NCBI RefSeq assembly: GCF_900142525.1
Contig: NZ_FRBD01000012.1
Span: 62,001 to 126,000, forward strand
From: Xylanibacter ruminicola
GTDB taxonomy: Bacteria > Bacteroidota > Bacteroidia > Bacteroidales > Bacteroidaceae
Direction: 5' to 3'
Length of the DNA stretch: 64,000 nucleotides
A program made the position numbers and the translations under genes. Below, piece after piece: positions 24,966-32,183 of this stretch. The notes beneath the pieces were generated by a model, which saw only the letters and a list, made by a program, of their open reading frames with translations, ran no database searches and was not told the DNA's origin. Each line of letters opens with the position of its first letter. The stretch's first letter is position 1.

Positions 24966-25976
24966 ATGGATTTATTTCAAATACCTAGAAACCTATTGTA
25001 CGAGACTCGTACAAATATAGAGGATTTTGGTGTCAACGATGGTAGAACTGTGGATAGTTGTTTGTATCATAATTTGACCAATGATAAATACAATATATCG
25101 ATAGGCATGTTTAATGATGCCTATTATATATGTACATTGGTGATGATTGACAGTACTCCAGATGAGCATATTCCTGAATATGAGAAAATTGTAACGCATA
25201 ACGCCTCCGATTCTCGACATCCCTATTATAAGATGCGAAAAAAAATGGTTTATGGAATGGTGTATGTATATCTTAAATGCATAGCCAGCGCCTATGATGC
25301 AAAATACCGCAAGTTTAGAAATCGTCTCCGGTTGTCAACCAATATAGAATCTGCAATTCTATTGTCTCATACAATTGAAACTACTATTTCTGATTCTGTA
25401 TTCGCTCCTCGGAAATTAACAAGGGAATTATTGGATGAAACAGATTGGAATACTCTAACAAACGGATACAAACTTGATGATGTACTGAAGATTCGGGATT
25501 TGTTTGGAAGAACTGCTTCAGAACGAATGACAGTCTTCAATGCTATTTTAAGAAAGGCTCAAACGGAAAATGCAAACTCTAACATGCAATTCGAAAGGAT
25601 AAGGGCATTAAAGCAAGTGAAAGACCGTCTTTCAGACCCCCGCTATTCTTTTAGGGATGATAACGAGGAGAAGGATGCTGATATTCAAATATCGGAAAGG
25701 GTGAAAGATATCAGTGTAAAAATAGGCGAAGCCACCATCCCTCTGAAAATACTGGTAGAAGGAGTCAAGAAGAGGGCCCAGCTCAAAGGCTTGGAAGCGG
25801 CTATAGAATTATTTGAGAACTTGAATAATATTTTGTGTGGTGTGCCTGAATGGGGTAAAAATGTGCCAGAATTGGAAAAGTACTTCATAGAGGCTCGCGA
25901 GAAACGAGAGGCAAAAGCACGAGGCATTTTAATGACTGGCAATCACGCCACGTACAACGAAAATAATAATAAGTAA
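24966..25976 (+). CDS. uncharacterised 336-residue cassette protein
   Basis: No family recognised. Largely helical; residues about 85-115 (KMRKKMVYGMVYVYLKCIAS) and 245-285 look amphipathic. The last residues read ARGILMTGNHATYNEN, closely similar to RRIIMTGDEAQYIE at the start of the next protein, so the two genes share a short motif, I-x-MTG-x-x-A-x-Y-x-E. Middle gene of a three-gene operon; its stop is four bases before the next start. Confidence 0.65.
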   Translation: MDLFQIPRNLLYETRTNIEDFGVNDGRTVDSCLYHNLTNDKYNISIGMFNDAYYICTLVMIDSTPDEHIPEYEKIVTHNASDSRHPYYKMRKKMVYGMVYVYLKCIASAYDAKYRKFRNRLRLSTNIESAILLSHTIETTISDSVFAPRKLTRELLDETDWNTLTNGYKLDDVLKIRDLFGRTASERMTVFNAILRKAQTENANSNMQFERIRALKQVKDRLSDPRYSFRDDNEEKDADIQISERVKDISVKIGEATIPLKILVEGVKKRAQLKGLEAAIELFENLNNILCGVPEWGKNVPELEKYFIEAREKREAKARGILMTGNHATYNENNNK

Positions 25977-25979
25977 GTT

Positions 25980-26492
25980 ATGGCAAGAAGAATAATAATG
26001 ACTGGCGACGAGGCGCAGTATATTGAGCGTCGCGGGGCTAATGCGCAAGTTGACGACGACCGCGAGATACGTATGGAGGGTAGGCACGCACGCTACGAAG
26101 AATCGTCGGTAGCGCAGGTGGCTCATTTTCCGGTAAACAACAATGAAGCAATTGGCAAGCAATGGTTCGACTTCCTGATACATCGCGGATTTATAGCCCC
26201 CGATACTGAGATGGCTTGCTGGCAGTATCTGATGGGATTCTCGACTAATCAGCCTACCGACATCAAACCGATAGAGTGGCTGAAGACTGTTGAGACCGCC
26301 AGGTTGATGCTTGTAAAGGTAAACAGTGAGGTCCTGGAGAAGAAACATATGACCGTGGTACGTATGAATGAACTGGCAGCACAGTGCTTTACCAAGCAAG
26401 GTAAATCGTTGAAATTATCTAAACCAAGAATAGAATTGTCGGCCGATGCTGATGCTATTGAGAATTTTATTCCGACCATTTCCGACCTTTAG
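25980..26492 (+). CDS. uncharacterised protein with MTG..A.Y.E motif
   Basis: 170 residues. The N-terminal IIMTGDEAQYIERRGANAQV and a related second unit REIRMEGRHARYEESSVAQV look like two copies of a short repeat. The remaining part (FLIHRGFIAPDTEMACWQYL) may be a helical domain. Proteins with this N-terminal pattern occur in Bacteroidales mobile regions but have no known function to my knowledge. Followed by a strong terminator. Confidence 0.65.
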   Translation: MARRIIMTGDEAQYIERRGANAQVDDDREIRMEGRHARYEESSVAQVAHFPVNNNEAIGKQWFDFLIHRGFIAPDTEMACWQYLMGFSTNQPTDIKPIEWLKTVETARLMLVKVNSEVLEKKHMTVVRMNELAAQCFTKQGKSLKLSKPRIELSADADAIENFIPTISDL

Positions 26493-26528
26493 CTGAAATA
26501 CCTATAAACACTAAAGTTTCAATATAAT

Positions 26529-26578
26529 TCTCCCGACTATTTCCGACTGTGAAATGGTCGGGAGATACCTTTTATTTT
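26529..26578 (+). terminator. terminator of the 24.5-26.5 kb operon
   Basis: Stem TCTCCCGACTATTT / AAATGGTCGGGAGA (one G-T pair) with a 9-base loop, followed by TACCTTTTATTTTC. The loop sequence CCGAC also appears at 26473-26487, within the end of the gene. Confidence 0.85.
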
Positions 26579-26603
26579 CTTACTTTCCATACATAAAAGT
26601 TCC

Positions 26604-26611
26604 TAACTTTG
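26604..26611 (+). promoter_or_regulatory. -7 element of the replication-like gene block
   Basis: TAACTTTG, 49 bases before the ATG at 26661; no exact -33 box at standard spacing. Confidence 0.55.
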
Positions 26612-26660
26612 CACTGTCGAAAAGACAAAACATTAATAACAATTTAAATTTTTAGTTTTT

Positions 26661-26936
26661 ATGGAAAGTAAAATTCTGAGAGTAAAAAAGTGCGGAGTTA
26701 TGACTACCGTGCAAAGTGAGAAGAGTGAGAACGGTGTGCTGCAGAAGCGCACGCTGGTTCTGCAAGAACTGGGTGGCAAGTACGCTAATAGCTATGTGGT
26801 AATAGCGCTAGGTAACCTGGCGACTATCGAATGGGGCGAGAATCAGCTGGTAGTAGCCGATTTGAGATTCCAGACTCATGAATACAACGGACAAGTGTTT
26901 ATGGATGTTGTGGCTAACGAGATTGTTAAACTTTAA
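26661..26936 (+). CDS. DUF3127-like small OB-fold protein
   Basis: 91 residues. The pattern QKRTLVLQELGGKYANSYVV and then RFQTHEYNGQVFMDVVAN resembles DUF3127 proteins of Bacteroidetes phages and mobile elements, thought to be single-strand DNA-binding OB folds. Assignment is by pattern only. It starts the gene block that leads to the VirE/DUF3987 protein and lies 10 bases before the BRO-type gene, so a replication-associated role is plausible. Confidence 0.6.
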   Translation: MESKILRVKKCGVMTTVQSEKSENGVLQKRTLVLQELGGKYANSYVVIALGNLATIEWGENQLVVADLRFQTHEYNGQVFMDVVANEIVKL

Positions 26937-26946
26937 ACGGATAAAA

Positions 26947-27636
26947 ATGGAAATTCAAGTTTTTAAGAACGAGATGTTCGGCGAGGTTCGAACATTGATT
27001 AATGAGAAAGGTGAGCCTTTCTTTGTAGGTAGTGATGTAGCTGGGGTGTTGGGATATAGTGACCCGCAGAAAGCTGTTAAGATGCATGTAGATGACGATG
27101 ACAAGCTAACCCGACGAATTGTCGTATCAGGTCAGAATCGAAGTGCAATCATCATCAACGAATCAGGTCTCTATTCGCTAGTTCTTTCTTCAAAGATGCC
27201 GCAGGCAAAGGAGTTTAAGCACTGGGTAACCAGTGAGGTGCTGCCACAGATCCGTCAGACGGGTGGTTATCTGCCAACAAGGAACCCTCGCACGGGCGAG
27301 GCGCTGACCGACAACGAGATAGTAGAGGCGGCCAATAAGATTCTGGCTCGCACCATATCGCGCGCCAATCTACCAGCCGACGATTGCTTCACGGTATCGC
27401 AGATGGCCGATATGCTTGGCATCACCGCCAATATGCTTAACCACTTTCTGGTAGACAAGGGCGTTCAGTTCTGGAATGGATGCCGCTACAAACTAAAGGC
27501 AAAATATGCCGATTGTGGATATGATGAGATTCGCTATTTCTTCTACCACGGACTTGAAGGTCAGGGCAAGCAGCGCCCCTACATGGTGTGGACACCAGAG
27601 GGCAGAGACTTTGTAGTATCATTGTTTAATAAATAA
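26947..27636 (+). CDS. BRO-N family phage antirepressor-like protein
   Basis: 229 residues from the ATG at 26947. Residues 1-105 are a BRO-N domain: IQVFKNEMFGEVRTLI, FFVGSDVAGVLGYSDPQKAV, INESGLYSLVLSSKMPQAKEF and VTSEVLPQIRQTGGY. The C-terminal half (DDCFTVSQMADMLGITANML, GRDFVVSLFN) resembles the KilA-C/ANT domain with a helix-turn-helix. Such proteins act as phage antirepressors, supporting a prophage-like origin for this cassette. Confidence 0.9.
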   Translation: MEIQVFKNEMFGEVRTLINEKGEPFFVGSDVAGVLGYSDPQKAVKMHVDDDDKLTRRIVVSGQNRSAIIINESGLYSLVLSSKMPQAKEFKHWVTSEVLPQIRQTGGYLPTRNPRTGEALTDNEIVEAANKILARTISRANLPADDCFTVSQMADMLGITANMLNHFLVDKGVQFWNGCRYKLKAKYADCGYDEIRYFFYHGLEGQGKQRPYMVWTPEGRDFVVSLFNK

Positions 27637-27746
27637 AGTCTACTGACATTACGGATTAATTAACTTGAGTTCGAAGCGAAAGAAGTCTTCACGTGAAGAT
27701 GGCCATCGGATTTCTGAAACTTCTGCTCGCAAAAACTTAAGTAAGA

Positions 27747-28136
27747 ATGAAAACAAGAAAAAGCAATATTTTAGGAGAGCAAGTTATGGTTGAAGGTCTG
27801 ATGGCCTTCGGCAAGTTGGAGAACGGACAGCGCACATTGGATTTCCAGTGTTGCGAGGATGTGGTGGCTGAGGCATTTCAAGGCGACTTCCACGTGCAGG
27901 GTATGCGCGATGGCAATGTCTACATGACCGAGCGCCCCAAACGACACAAAAAACAACCGATATTCCGCGACGACAACTGTTCGTTGAGTCACGGACGTAA
28001 TGGAAAATACTACTTTGTATTTACTATGGACGAAGACCTGATAGACCGTCTGCCACAGCAGTTGGTTCAGCAGGCAGGCAACATCGCCCGCAAGGTATTA
28101 AAGGAGATAATTTTTGACAAGGAGGTGATGGGATGA
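27747..28136 (+). CDS. uncharacterised cassette protein upstream of the VirE/DUF3987 gene
   Basis: 129 residues, no recognised family. Centre: QCCEDVVAEAFQGDFHVQGM and NVYMTERPKRHKKQPIF, C terminus probably helical (QQLVQQAGNIARKVLKEII). It overlaps the next start by four bases (ATGA), so it is translationally coupled to the VirE/DUF3987 protein and may act with it. The 110 bases before it hold only a 14-base palindrome (TCTTCACGTGAAGA, 27686-27699). Confidence 0.65.
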   Translation: MKTRKSNILGEQVMVEGLMAFGKLENGQRTLDFQCCEDVVAEAFQGDFHVQGMRDGNVYMTERPKRHKKQPIFRDDNCSLSHGRNGKYYFVFTMDEDLIDRLPQQLVQQAGNIARKVLKEIIFDKEVMG

Positions 28137-30619
28137 GTGGAAAAATAGCTGTAAACTCAAAGCATACGGGCGACCCTAAGAAGGACCATCGCGGCTATGC
28201 CGAGACCATGACAGGAGAGCTGCTGGACCAGCTGCTCTCCGAGCCCTGGCTCAAGAAGATGGTGGCCGACATCCGAGGTGGCAACGAGCGGCAGAAGGAC
28301 AATCTGCCCTATATCTGTCCGCACTATTCGGCCTTTAGGAATAATCATCGCGCACAAGCTGATATCATCCCCGAGACATTCACGTTTATGACGTGCGTGG
28401 ATGTCGATGAAAAGGAACTGGTGGATAAAGCTATCAAGCGTGCGCTGGAGTTGAATCAGGATGAGTGTTCTGACTGGAAGGACCTGGTGCTACGCATAGA
28501 ATATTCGGCCCGCAAGAAGGTGCATATCTATATTCGCATTCCAAAAGGTTTTACAATTGCCGAGGCGCAACAGGCGTTTTGTGCTGAGATTGATGTGCCT
28601 TATGATGAGCAATGCATCACACCCGAGAGGTTTATCTATGTGACGGGCAGGGATGAGGAGGTTTATCGTTCGCCGCATTGGCTGGAGCCGCTGAGCGATG
28701 AGGAAATAGCTGAACTCCGCGAAGCTTATCTGCAGCGTGGGCTCGATGTGGATGGAAGAAAACTTCACGGTACGGATTCTCTGCGCCCCTGTCATCTCGA
28801 GCGTAGTCGAGAGATTTCTTGGACAAGCCAAGCGGCAAAGCCGAGCGCTCCATGCGCTTCGCTTAGTCGAGATGACAATGCAGCTGAACTGGCGACCGCC
28901 GAATCATTGGCGAAGTTTGATTTGTGCGCCAAGGAGGCGGGGCTGGATCCAAACTCGATGGATATCTGGGGCGAGCGCAACTGGCACTCTAACCTGTTGG
29001 CGGTGCTGTCGGTGGGTGTGGGCAAGTTGATGTCGAGAGAGCAGCTGTTTGCCGTGGTAGGCGAGCGGTTGAAGAACTACTCGCAGACTGATGACTGCCG
29101 TACCCTTATCAACTATTTCTACAACAACTACAACGCCGACAAGGGCTTTATGAATGCCGGTCTGCGCGAGATTAATGCCAAGGCGCAGCAGATGCAGAGC
29201 CAAGACCAGACCGACGACGATGAACTTGAGGCTGATCAGACCACCCCAGGCCCCTCCTACTCAGGAGGGGAACTCTGCGCGAAGCGGCTGCCGCAGGGGA
29301 TTAAAGACTCGGTTGATGCCGTTGGTCCAGCCTTGGCCATGCCCGTCATCACAGCCATCTGTCCATGCATCGGAGCGCTAGCAACGGGCGTAAAGCTCGA
29401 TGTTCACGGGCAGAAGCGCGGCCTGAACCTCATCAGTTATATTGTAGGTGAATTTGCCTCGCGCAAAGGCGATATCGACCCCGTGGTTGATGCCTGGATG
29501 AGCGAGGTGTCGGCTGTAGACGAGCTGTATTTGATGCAGGAAGCCGAGTTCAGAAGCAAGAAAAAGGCTGCGAAAAACCAGAAGACACAGCCCGAGGAAC
29601 CCAAGCTGCCTGTGCGTTATATTGCGCTGAACAACACGGTGGCCAACCTGGCCGAACGACTGGGTAATGTAGAGGGCAAGCATGCTTTCTCGTTCACCCC
29701 TGAAGCCGATACCGTGGCGCAGAAATGGAAGTCGAGTATGTGCGATTTCTCGGTGATGCTACGCCAGAGCTACGATGGCTCTAAGTACGACCGCGAGGCT
29801 AAGAGTGCTGACGCTGTGAGTGTACATATCAAGCACCTGCTATGGAACGTCACCATGTGCGGCACGCCCGATGCGCTCTATCGTGTGGTTACCAACTACA
29901 CCGATGGATTCCAGAGCCGTATCGCCTTGGCGCAGACGCCCGACAATACCTATTCTCCACTTGAGGATAAGCCTTACGTGCTCACATCGAAACAGACGGA
30001 GCGCATACAGCAGATAGCCCATCTGCTACCGCTGATAAACGGCGAAGTGGTGCTGCCGAAATTGGAAGCAAAAGGTCGAGAGTGGCTGGAGAAAATCAGA
30101 CTCGAATCGATGATGAATGATGACCGCGTAAAGGCTCGCGAGCGTTTCCGTACCTGCGTAACCACCCAGCGAATGGTGTGCTGCCTGATGCTCTGCCGCG
30201 TGTGCGAACAACTCATTCAGAAGCATGGATTTAACGGCGCCGAAATGCAGTTGAAGCAGAACCCGAATCTGTGGAAGGAAATGCTACTGAAAGTTCAGAC
30301 ACCAGCCATGCTCGACACCTATGATGTTATCGCCGATACGCTGATTGATAATGCGCTCTACTTCTTCCGCGACCGTATTGAGAACGCATATCGCAGTCGC
30401 GATTATGCCATTAGAAACGAGCGCCGGCGCATTGGTAAGAACGATACGATATACGAGCGCTTGGATATGGAGTTTACCACCGATATGGCCTTGCAGCATA
30501 GCGTTAGTGTAAACGGAGCAGGTGTGTCGAGAAACCAAGTTCGCCAGATGCTGAAGAACTGGAAGAACCAGGGACTTGTAGTGCAGACGGAAGCCGGCCG
30601 ATATAGAAAGGTGTCATGA
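28133..30619 (+). CDS. VirE N-terminal/DUF3987-type primase-helicase-like protein
   Basis: 828 residues. Residues about 75-195 resemble the VirE N-terminal (BT4734-like) primase-type domain (FTFMTCVDVDEKELVDKAI, ARKKVHIYIRIPKG, ERFIYVTG). Residues about 385-760 are DUF3987-like (VGPALAMPVITAICPCIGAL, LNLISYIVGEFASRKGDIDP), normally a helicase-like region; I see no Walker A motif. Two repeats sit in frame: family B with flanks, about residues 218-250, and family A, about 370-380. The frame stays open through both. It is the typical large gene of Bacteroidales HU/smalltalk cassettes and probably replicates or primes the element. Confidence 0.82.
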   Translation: MSGKIAVNSKHTGDPKKDHRGYAETMTGELLDQLLSEPWLKKMVADIRGGNERQKDNLPYICPHYSAFRNNHRAQADIIPETFTFMTCVDVDEKELVDKAIKRALELNQDECSDWKDLVLRIEYSARKKVHIYIRIPKGFTIAEAQQAFCAEIDVPYDEQCITPERFIYVTGRDEEVYRSPHWLEPLSDEEIAELREAYLQRGLDVDGRKLHGTDSLRPCHLERSREISWTSQAAKPSAPCASLSRDDNAAELATAESLAKFDLCAKEAGLDPNSMDIWGERNWHSNLLAVLSVGVGKLMSREQLFAVVGERLKNYSQTDDCRTLINYFYNNYNADKGFMNAGLREINAKAQQMQSQDQTDDDELEADQTTPGPSYSGGELCAKRLPQGIKDSVDAVGPALAMPVITAICPCIGALATGVKLDVHGQKRGLNLISYIVGEFASRKGDIDPVVDAWMSEVSAVDELYLMQEAEFRSKKKAAKNQKTQPEEPKLPVRYIALNNTVANLAERLGNVEGKHAFSFTPEADTVAQKWKSSMCDFSVMLRQSYDGSKYDREAKSADAVSVHIKHLLWNVTMCGTPDALYRVVTNYTDGFQSRIALAQTPDNTYSPLEDKPYVLTSKQTERIQQIAHLLPLINGEVVLPKLEAKGREWLEKIRLESMMNDDRVKARERFRTCVTTQRMVCCLMLCRVCEQLIQKHGFNGAEMQLKQNPNLWKEMLLKVQTPAMLDTYDVIADTLIDNALYFFRDRIENAYRSRDYAIRNERRRIGKNDTIYERLDMEFTTDMALQHSVSVNGAGVSRNQVRQMLKNWKNQGLVVQTEAGRYRKVS
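28816..28848. repeat. family B dispersed repeat inside the DUF3987 gene
   Basis: Identical over 33 bases to 14511-14543 in lpdA. Flanked by inverted TCATCTCGA / TCGAGATGA arms (28793-28801, 28866-28874), so the whole insert of about 80 bases is a hairpin-forming unit. Confidence 0.8.
29241..29272. repeat. family A palindromic repeat inside the DUF3987 gene
   Basis: CCACCCCAGGCCCCTCCTAC followed by TCAGGAGGGG: an inverted copy of the family A unit, translated as TTPGPSYSGG. Confidence 0.7.
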
Positions 30620-31021
30620 ATGTCATTAAGCTTTTTCGATATGGAGATAAAAAATGATAAAGCATGCTTTGTGCAGCTCTGGCTACGGCTGGAGCGCACA
30701 AGGTGCCTGCTGGCGGGGCAGTACAAACGGTTCTGCATCCGCAATGTGTTGAAGTCGTGGTTCGGTCCGTTGGCCACCGATAACATTATCTGGGAAGTAT
30801 GCCACAACGTGGTGGTGAACGACGAGCAAGTGTGCGGCAACGACACTCTGCCGCCGCCCTCGCTCTACCCACGCAAGCATCGAGAACTGCTGCGGGCCAT
30901 TGTTGCCGTAAGTCTCGGCATCAGCCTCCGCAAGGTTGACCTCAAAGCCCTCGACGCCGCGTATAGCGTGGCCTTCCCGAATAGTACACCAATTAATATT
31001 AATAAAAAGAAAAGAGTATGA
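30620..31021 (+). CDS. uncharacterised cassette protein
   Basis: 133 residues, or 126 from the ATG at 30641. No family recognised. Contains CFVQLWLRLERTRCLLAGQY and a helical C terminus ending in basic NINKKKRV. It overlaps the stop of the DUF3987 gene by one base at the upstream start, and its own end overlaps the muramidase-like gene by four bases, so it belongs to the same transcript. Confidence 0.6.
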   Translation: MSLSFFDMEIKNDKACFVQLWLRLERTRCLLAGQYKRFCIRNVLKSWFGPLATDNIIWEVCHNVVVNDEQVCGNDTLPPPSLYPRKHRELLRAIVAVSLGISLRKVDLKALDAAYSVAFPNSTPININKKKRV

Positions 31022-31443
31022 CACCAAGAGGAATTCGTAACAATAATCCACTGAACATTCGCAAGAGTAAGGATAAGTGGAAAGGCCTGCGAGCCCAGCA
31101 GACAGATGCATCGTTCTGTCAGTTTGAATCAATGGAGTATGGTTGGCGTGCCGCCTTCTGGCTGCTCACCCGCACCTACTACCACACGTACCGCCTGTTT
31201 ACCATCCGCGCCATCGTCCAGAAATGGGCGCCGCCGCACGAGAACAACACGCGAGCATATATAGATAATGTGAGCCGCCTCACCGGCATCGCCCCCGACG
31301 AGCCCATCGGCATCCCATCGGATCAACCCGCCCGTTGGATGGCAGTAGCCACCGCCATGGCCATCCAAGAAACCGGCACCGCCGCTCTCGATTACTTTGC
31401 CATGCTGCGCGGCTGGACCCTCTGCCGCCAAGATTGCAGATAA
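31018..31443 (+). CDS. structural protein P5-like muramidase
   Basis: 141 residues starting TPRGIRNNNPLNIRKSKDKW, the hallmark of the phage P5-like peptidoglycan-degrading family (GIRNNNPxNI), followed by FESMEYGWRAAFWLL and RAIVQKWAPPHENNT. Family members are phage lytic transglycosylases/lysozyme-like enzymes. No signal peptide. Last gene of the cassette, followed by the terminator shared with the left end. Confidence 0.85.
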   Translation: MTPRGIRNNNPLNIRKSKDKWKGLRAQQTDASFCQFESMEYGWRAAFWLLTRTYYHTYRLFTIRAIVQKWAPPHENNTRAYIDNVSRLTGIAPDEPIGIPSDQPARWMAVATAMAIQETGTAALDYFAMLRGWTLCRQDCR

Positions 31444-31465
31444 ACACCAATCCTATTAAGTTATA

Positions 31466-31499
31466 CCTCAGCCTGCAACGGGCTGGGGGAAATTTATTT
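31466..31499 (+). terminator. terminator of the cassette's plus-strand operon
   Basis: 10-bp stem CCTCAGCCTG / CGGGCTGGGG with a CAA loop, followed by AAATTTATTT. Same stem sequence as the left-end terminator on the other strand. Confidence 0.8.
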
Positions 31500-31549
31500 A
31501 GTCCAAACTAGCCCATTTGGGCAAACTTATTATATTTTTTCTGCTTATT

Positions 31550-31582
31550 TTTGCTTTTTCTAGAGAATAATGACTATCTTTG
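31550..31582 (+). promoter_or_regulatory. promoter at the right cassette end
   Basis: TTTG (31550-31553), 21 bases, TATCTTTG (31575-31582). It fires out of the cassette towards the DUF262 operon. The following leader (31583-31777) holds a 28-codon frame and a CTTGCCCGG / CCGGCAAG stem-loop. Confidence 0.7.
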
Positions 31583-31607
31583 TGGCGTCAATTAAAAACC
31601 TAGTTCA

Positions 31608-31694
31608 ATGAGCTACGATATTTACATGCCATCATTAAAATTCTTGCCCGGCAAATTGAATTTTCCGGCAAGGGTTGCTATGTTATTGGCGTAA
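31608..31694 (+). CDS. possible 28-residue peptide
   Basis: Open frame from ATG at 31608: MSYDIYMPSLKFLPGKL and so on. It begins 25 bases after the promoter, but no family is recognised and the same bases form a stem-loop, so this may be an untranslated leader. Confidence 0.25.
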   Translation: MSYDIYMPSLKFLPGKLNFPARVAMLLA

Positions 31695-31777
31695 CAATTA
31701 AAAAATGTAGACAATGACAAAACAAGATGAATTCTAAATACATTTAAATATTTGAGAGAAAAAACTATATTAGAAAT

Positions 31778-32083
31778 ATGGAAACAGTAAACAACATTAT
31801 CTATTTCGAATCAGACGAGGAGTTTACCGACTTCTGCGTTGCTCCCTTTGCAGTTATTAAGACTTCTGAAAAGGGAACAATGTATTATGAAGGAGAGTAT
31901 TCAGATGAATATAAAAAGTGCCTTAAAGAAGGCAAGACGTTCATCATAAAGGATGAGAACTCTCAAGTATTTAAACGCAAATGCGTAACAAAACGCGTTC
32001 CAATCGCAGGAGTTCGCACAAGAAAAGATGTTGCAATCCAACTCGCAGTTAAAGGCATAGAGCAATACTTCGGTGAAGAGTAG
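31778..32083 (+). CDS. uncharacterised 101-residue protein upstream of the DUF262 genes
   Basis: Acidic protein, METVNNIIYFESDEEFTDFC at the N terminus and a helical end (DVAIQLAVKGIEQYF). No family recognised. It lies between the outward promoter and the DUF262 operon. Directly after its stop codon and in the same frame come 27 codons clearly related to the 72-residue ALAA family (32084-32173). Confidence 0.55.
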   Translation: METVNNIIYFESDEEFTDFCVAPFAVIKTSEKGTMYYEGEYSDEYKKCLKEGKTFIIKDENSQVFKRKCVTKRVPIAGVRTRKDVAIQLAVKGIEQYFGEE

Positions 32084-32173
32084 AGAACAGTCGTGGAACT
32101 CACCCTCATCATCTTTAATCTCGACGAGATCGAAACACACTTTCTCGTTCAGAAAATGACAAGACAAAAATGA
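32084..32173 (+). pseudogene. fragment of the 72-residue ALAA-tail family
   Basis: In frame with the preceding gene but after its stop: TVVELTLIIFNLDEIETHFL then VQKMTRQK and a stop. The protein at 20514-20732 reads YTLIIFNLDEVTTHYLIQKM at the same place. The N-terminal third and the ALAA tail are missing, so this is a remnant. It ends 10 bases before the first DUF262 gene. Confidence 0.75.
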
Positions 32174-32183
32174 TTATTAAGGT

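Larger units (their letters stand above)
31466..31587. repeat. right inverted repeat of the 8.3 kb cassette
   Basis: Runs from the terminator through TTTAGTCC to GAGAATAATGACTATCTTTG then TGGCG; mirrors 23050-23164 on the opposite strand. The outward promoter is part of the repeat on both sides. Confidence 0.6.

Noticed and set aside
27686..27699. TCTTCACGTGAAGA palindrome as an operator
   Set aside because: A single 14-base site with no second copy and no promoter next to it; too little support.
28785..28883. Frameshift or pseudogene in the DUF3987 gene
   Set aside because: The odd residues come from an in-frame repeat; the reading frame is intact on both sides.
24193..30638. Direct repeat TGTCA(C/T)GAATGTCATTAAGC as attachment sites of an integrated element
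   Set aside because: The second copy lies inside the cassette at the end of a gene, with more cassette genes beyond it, and there is no integrase; more likely a shared regulatory sequence.
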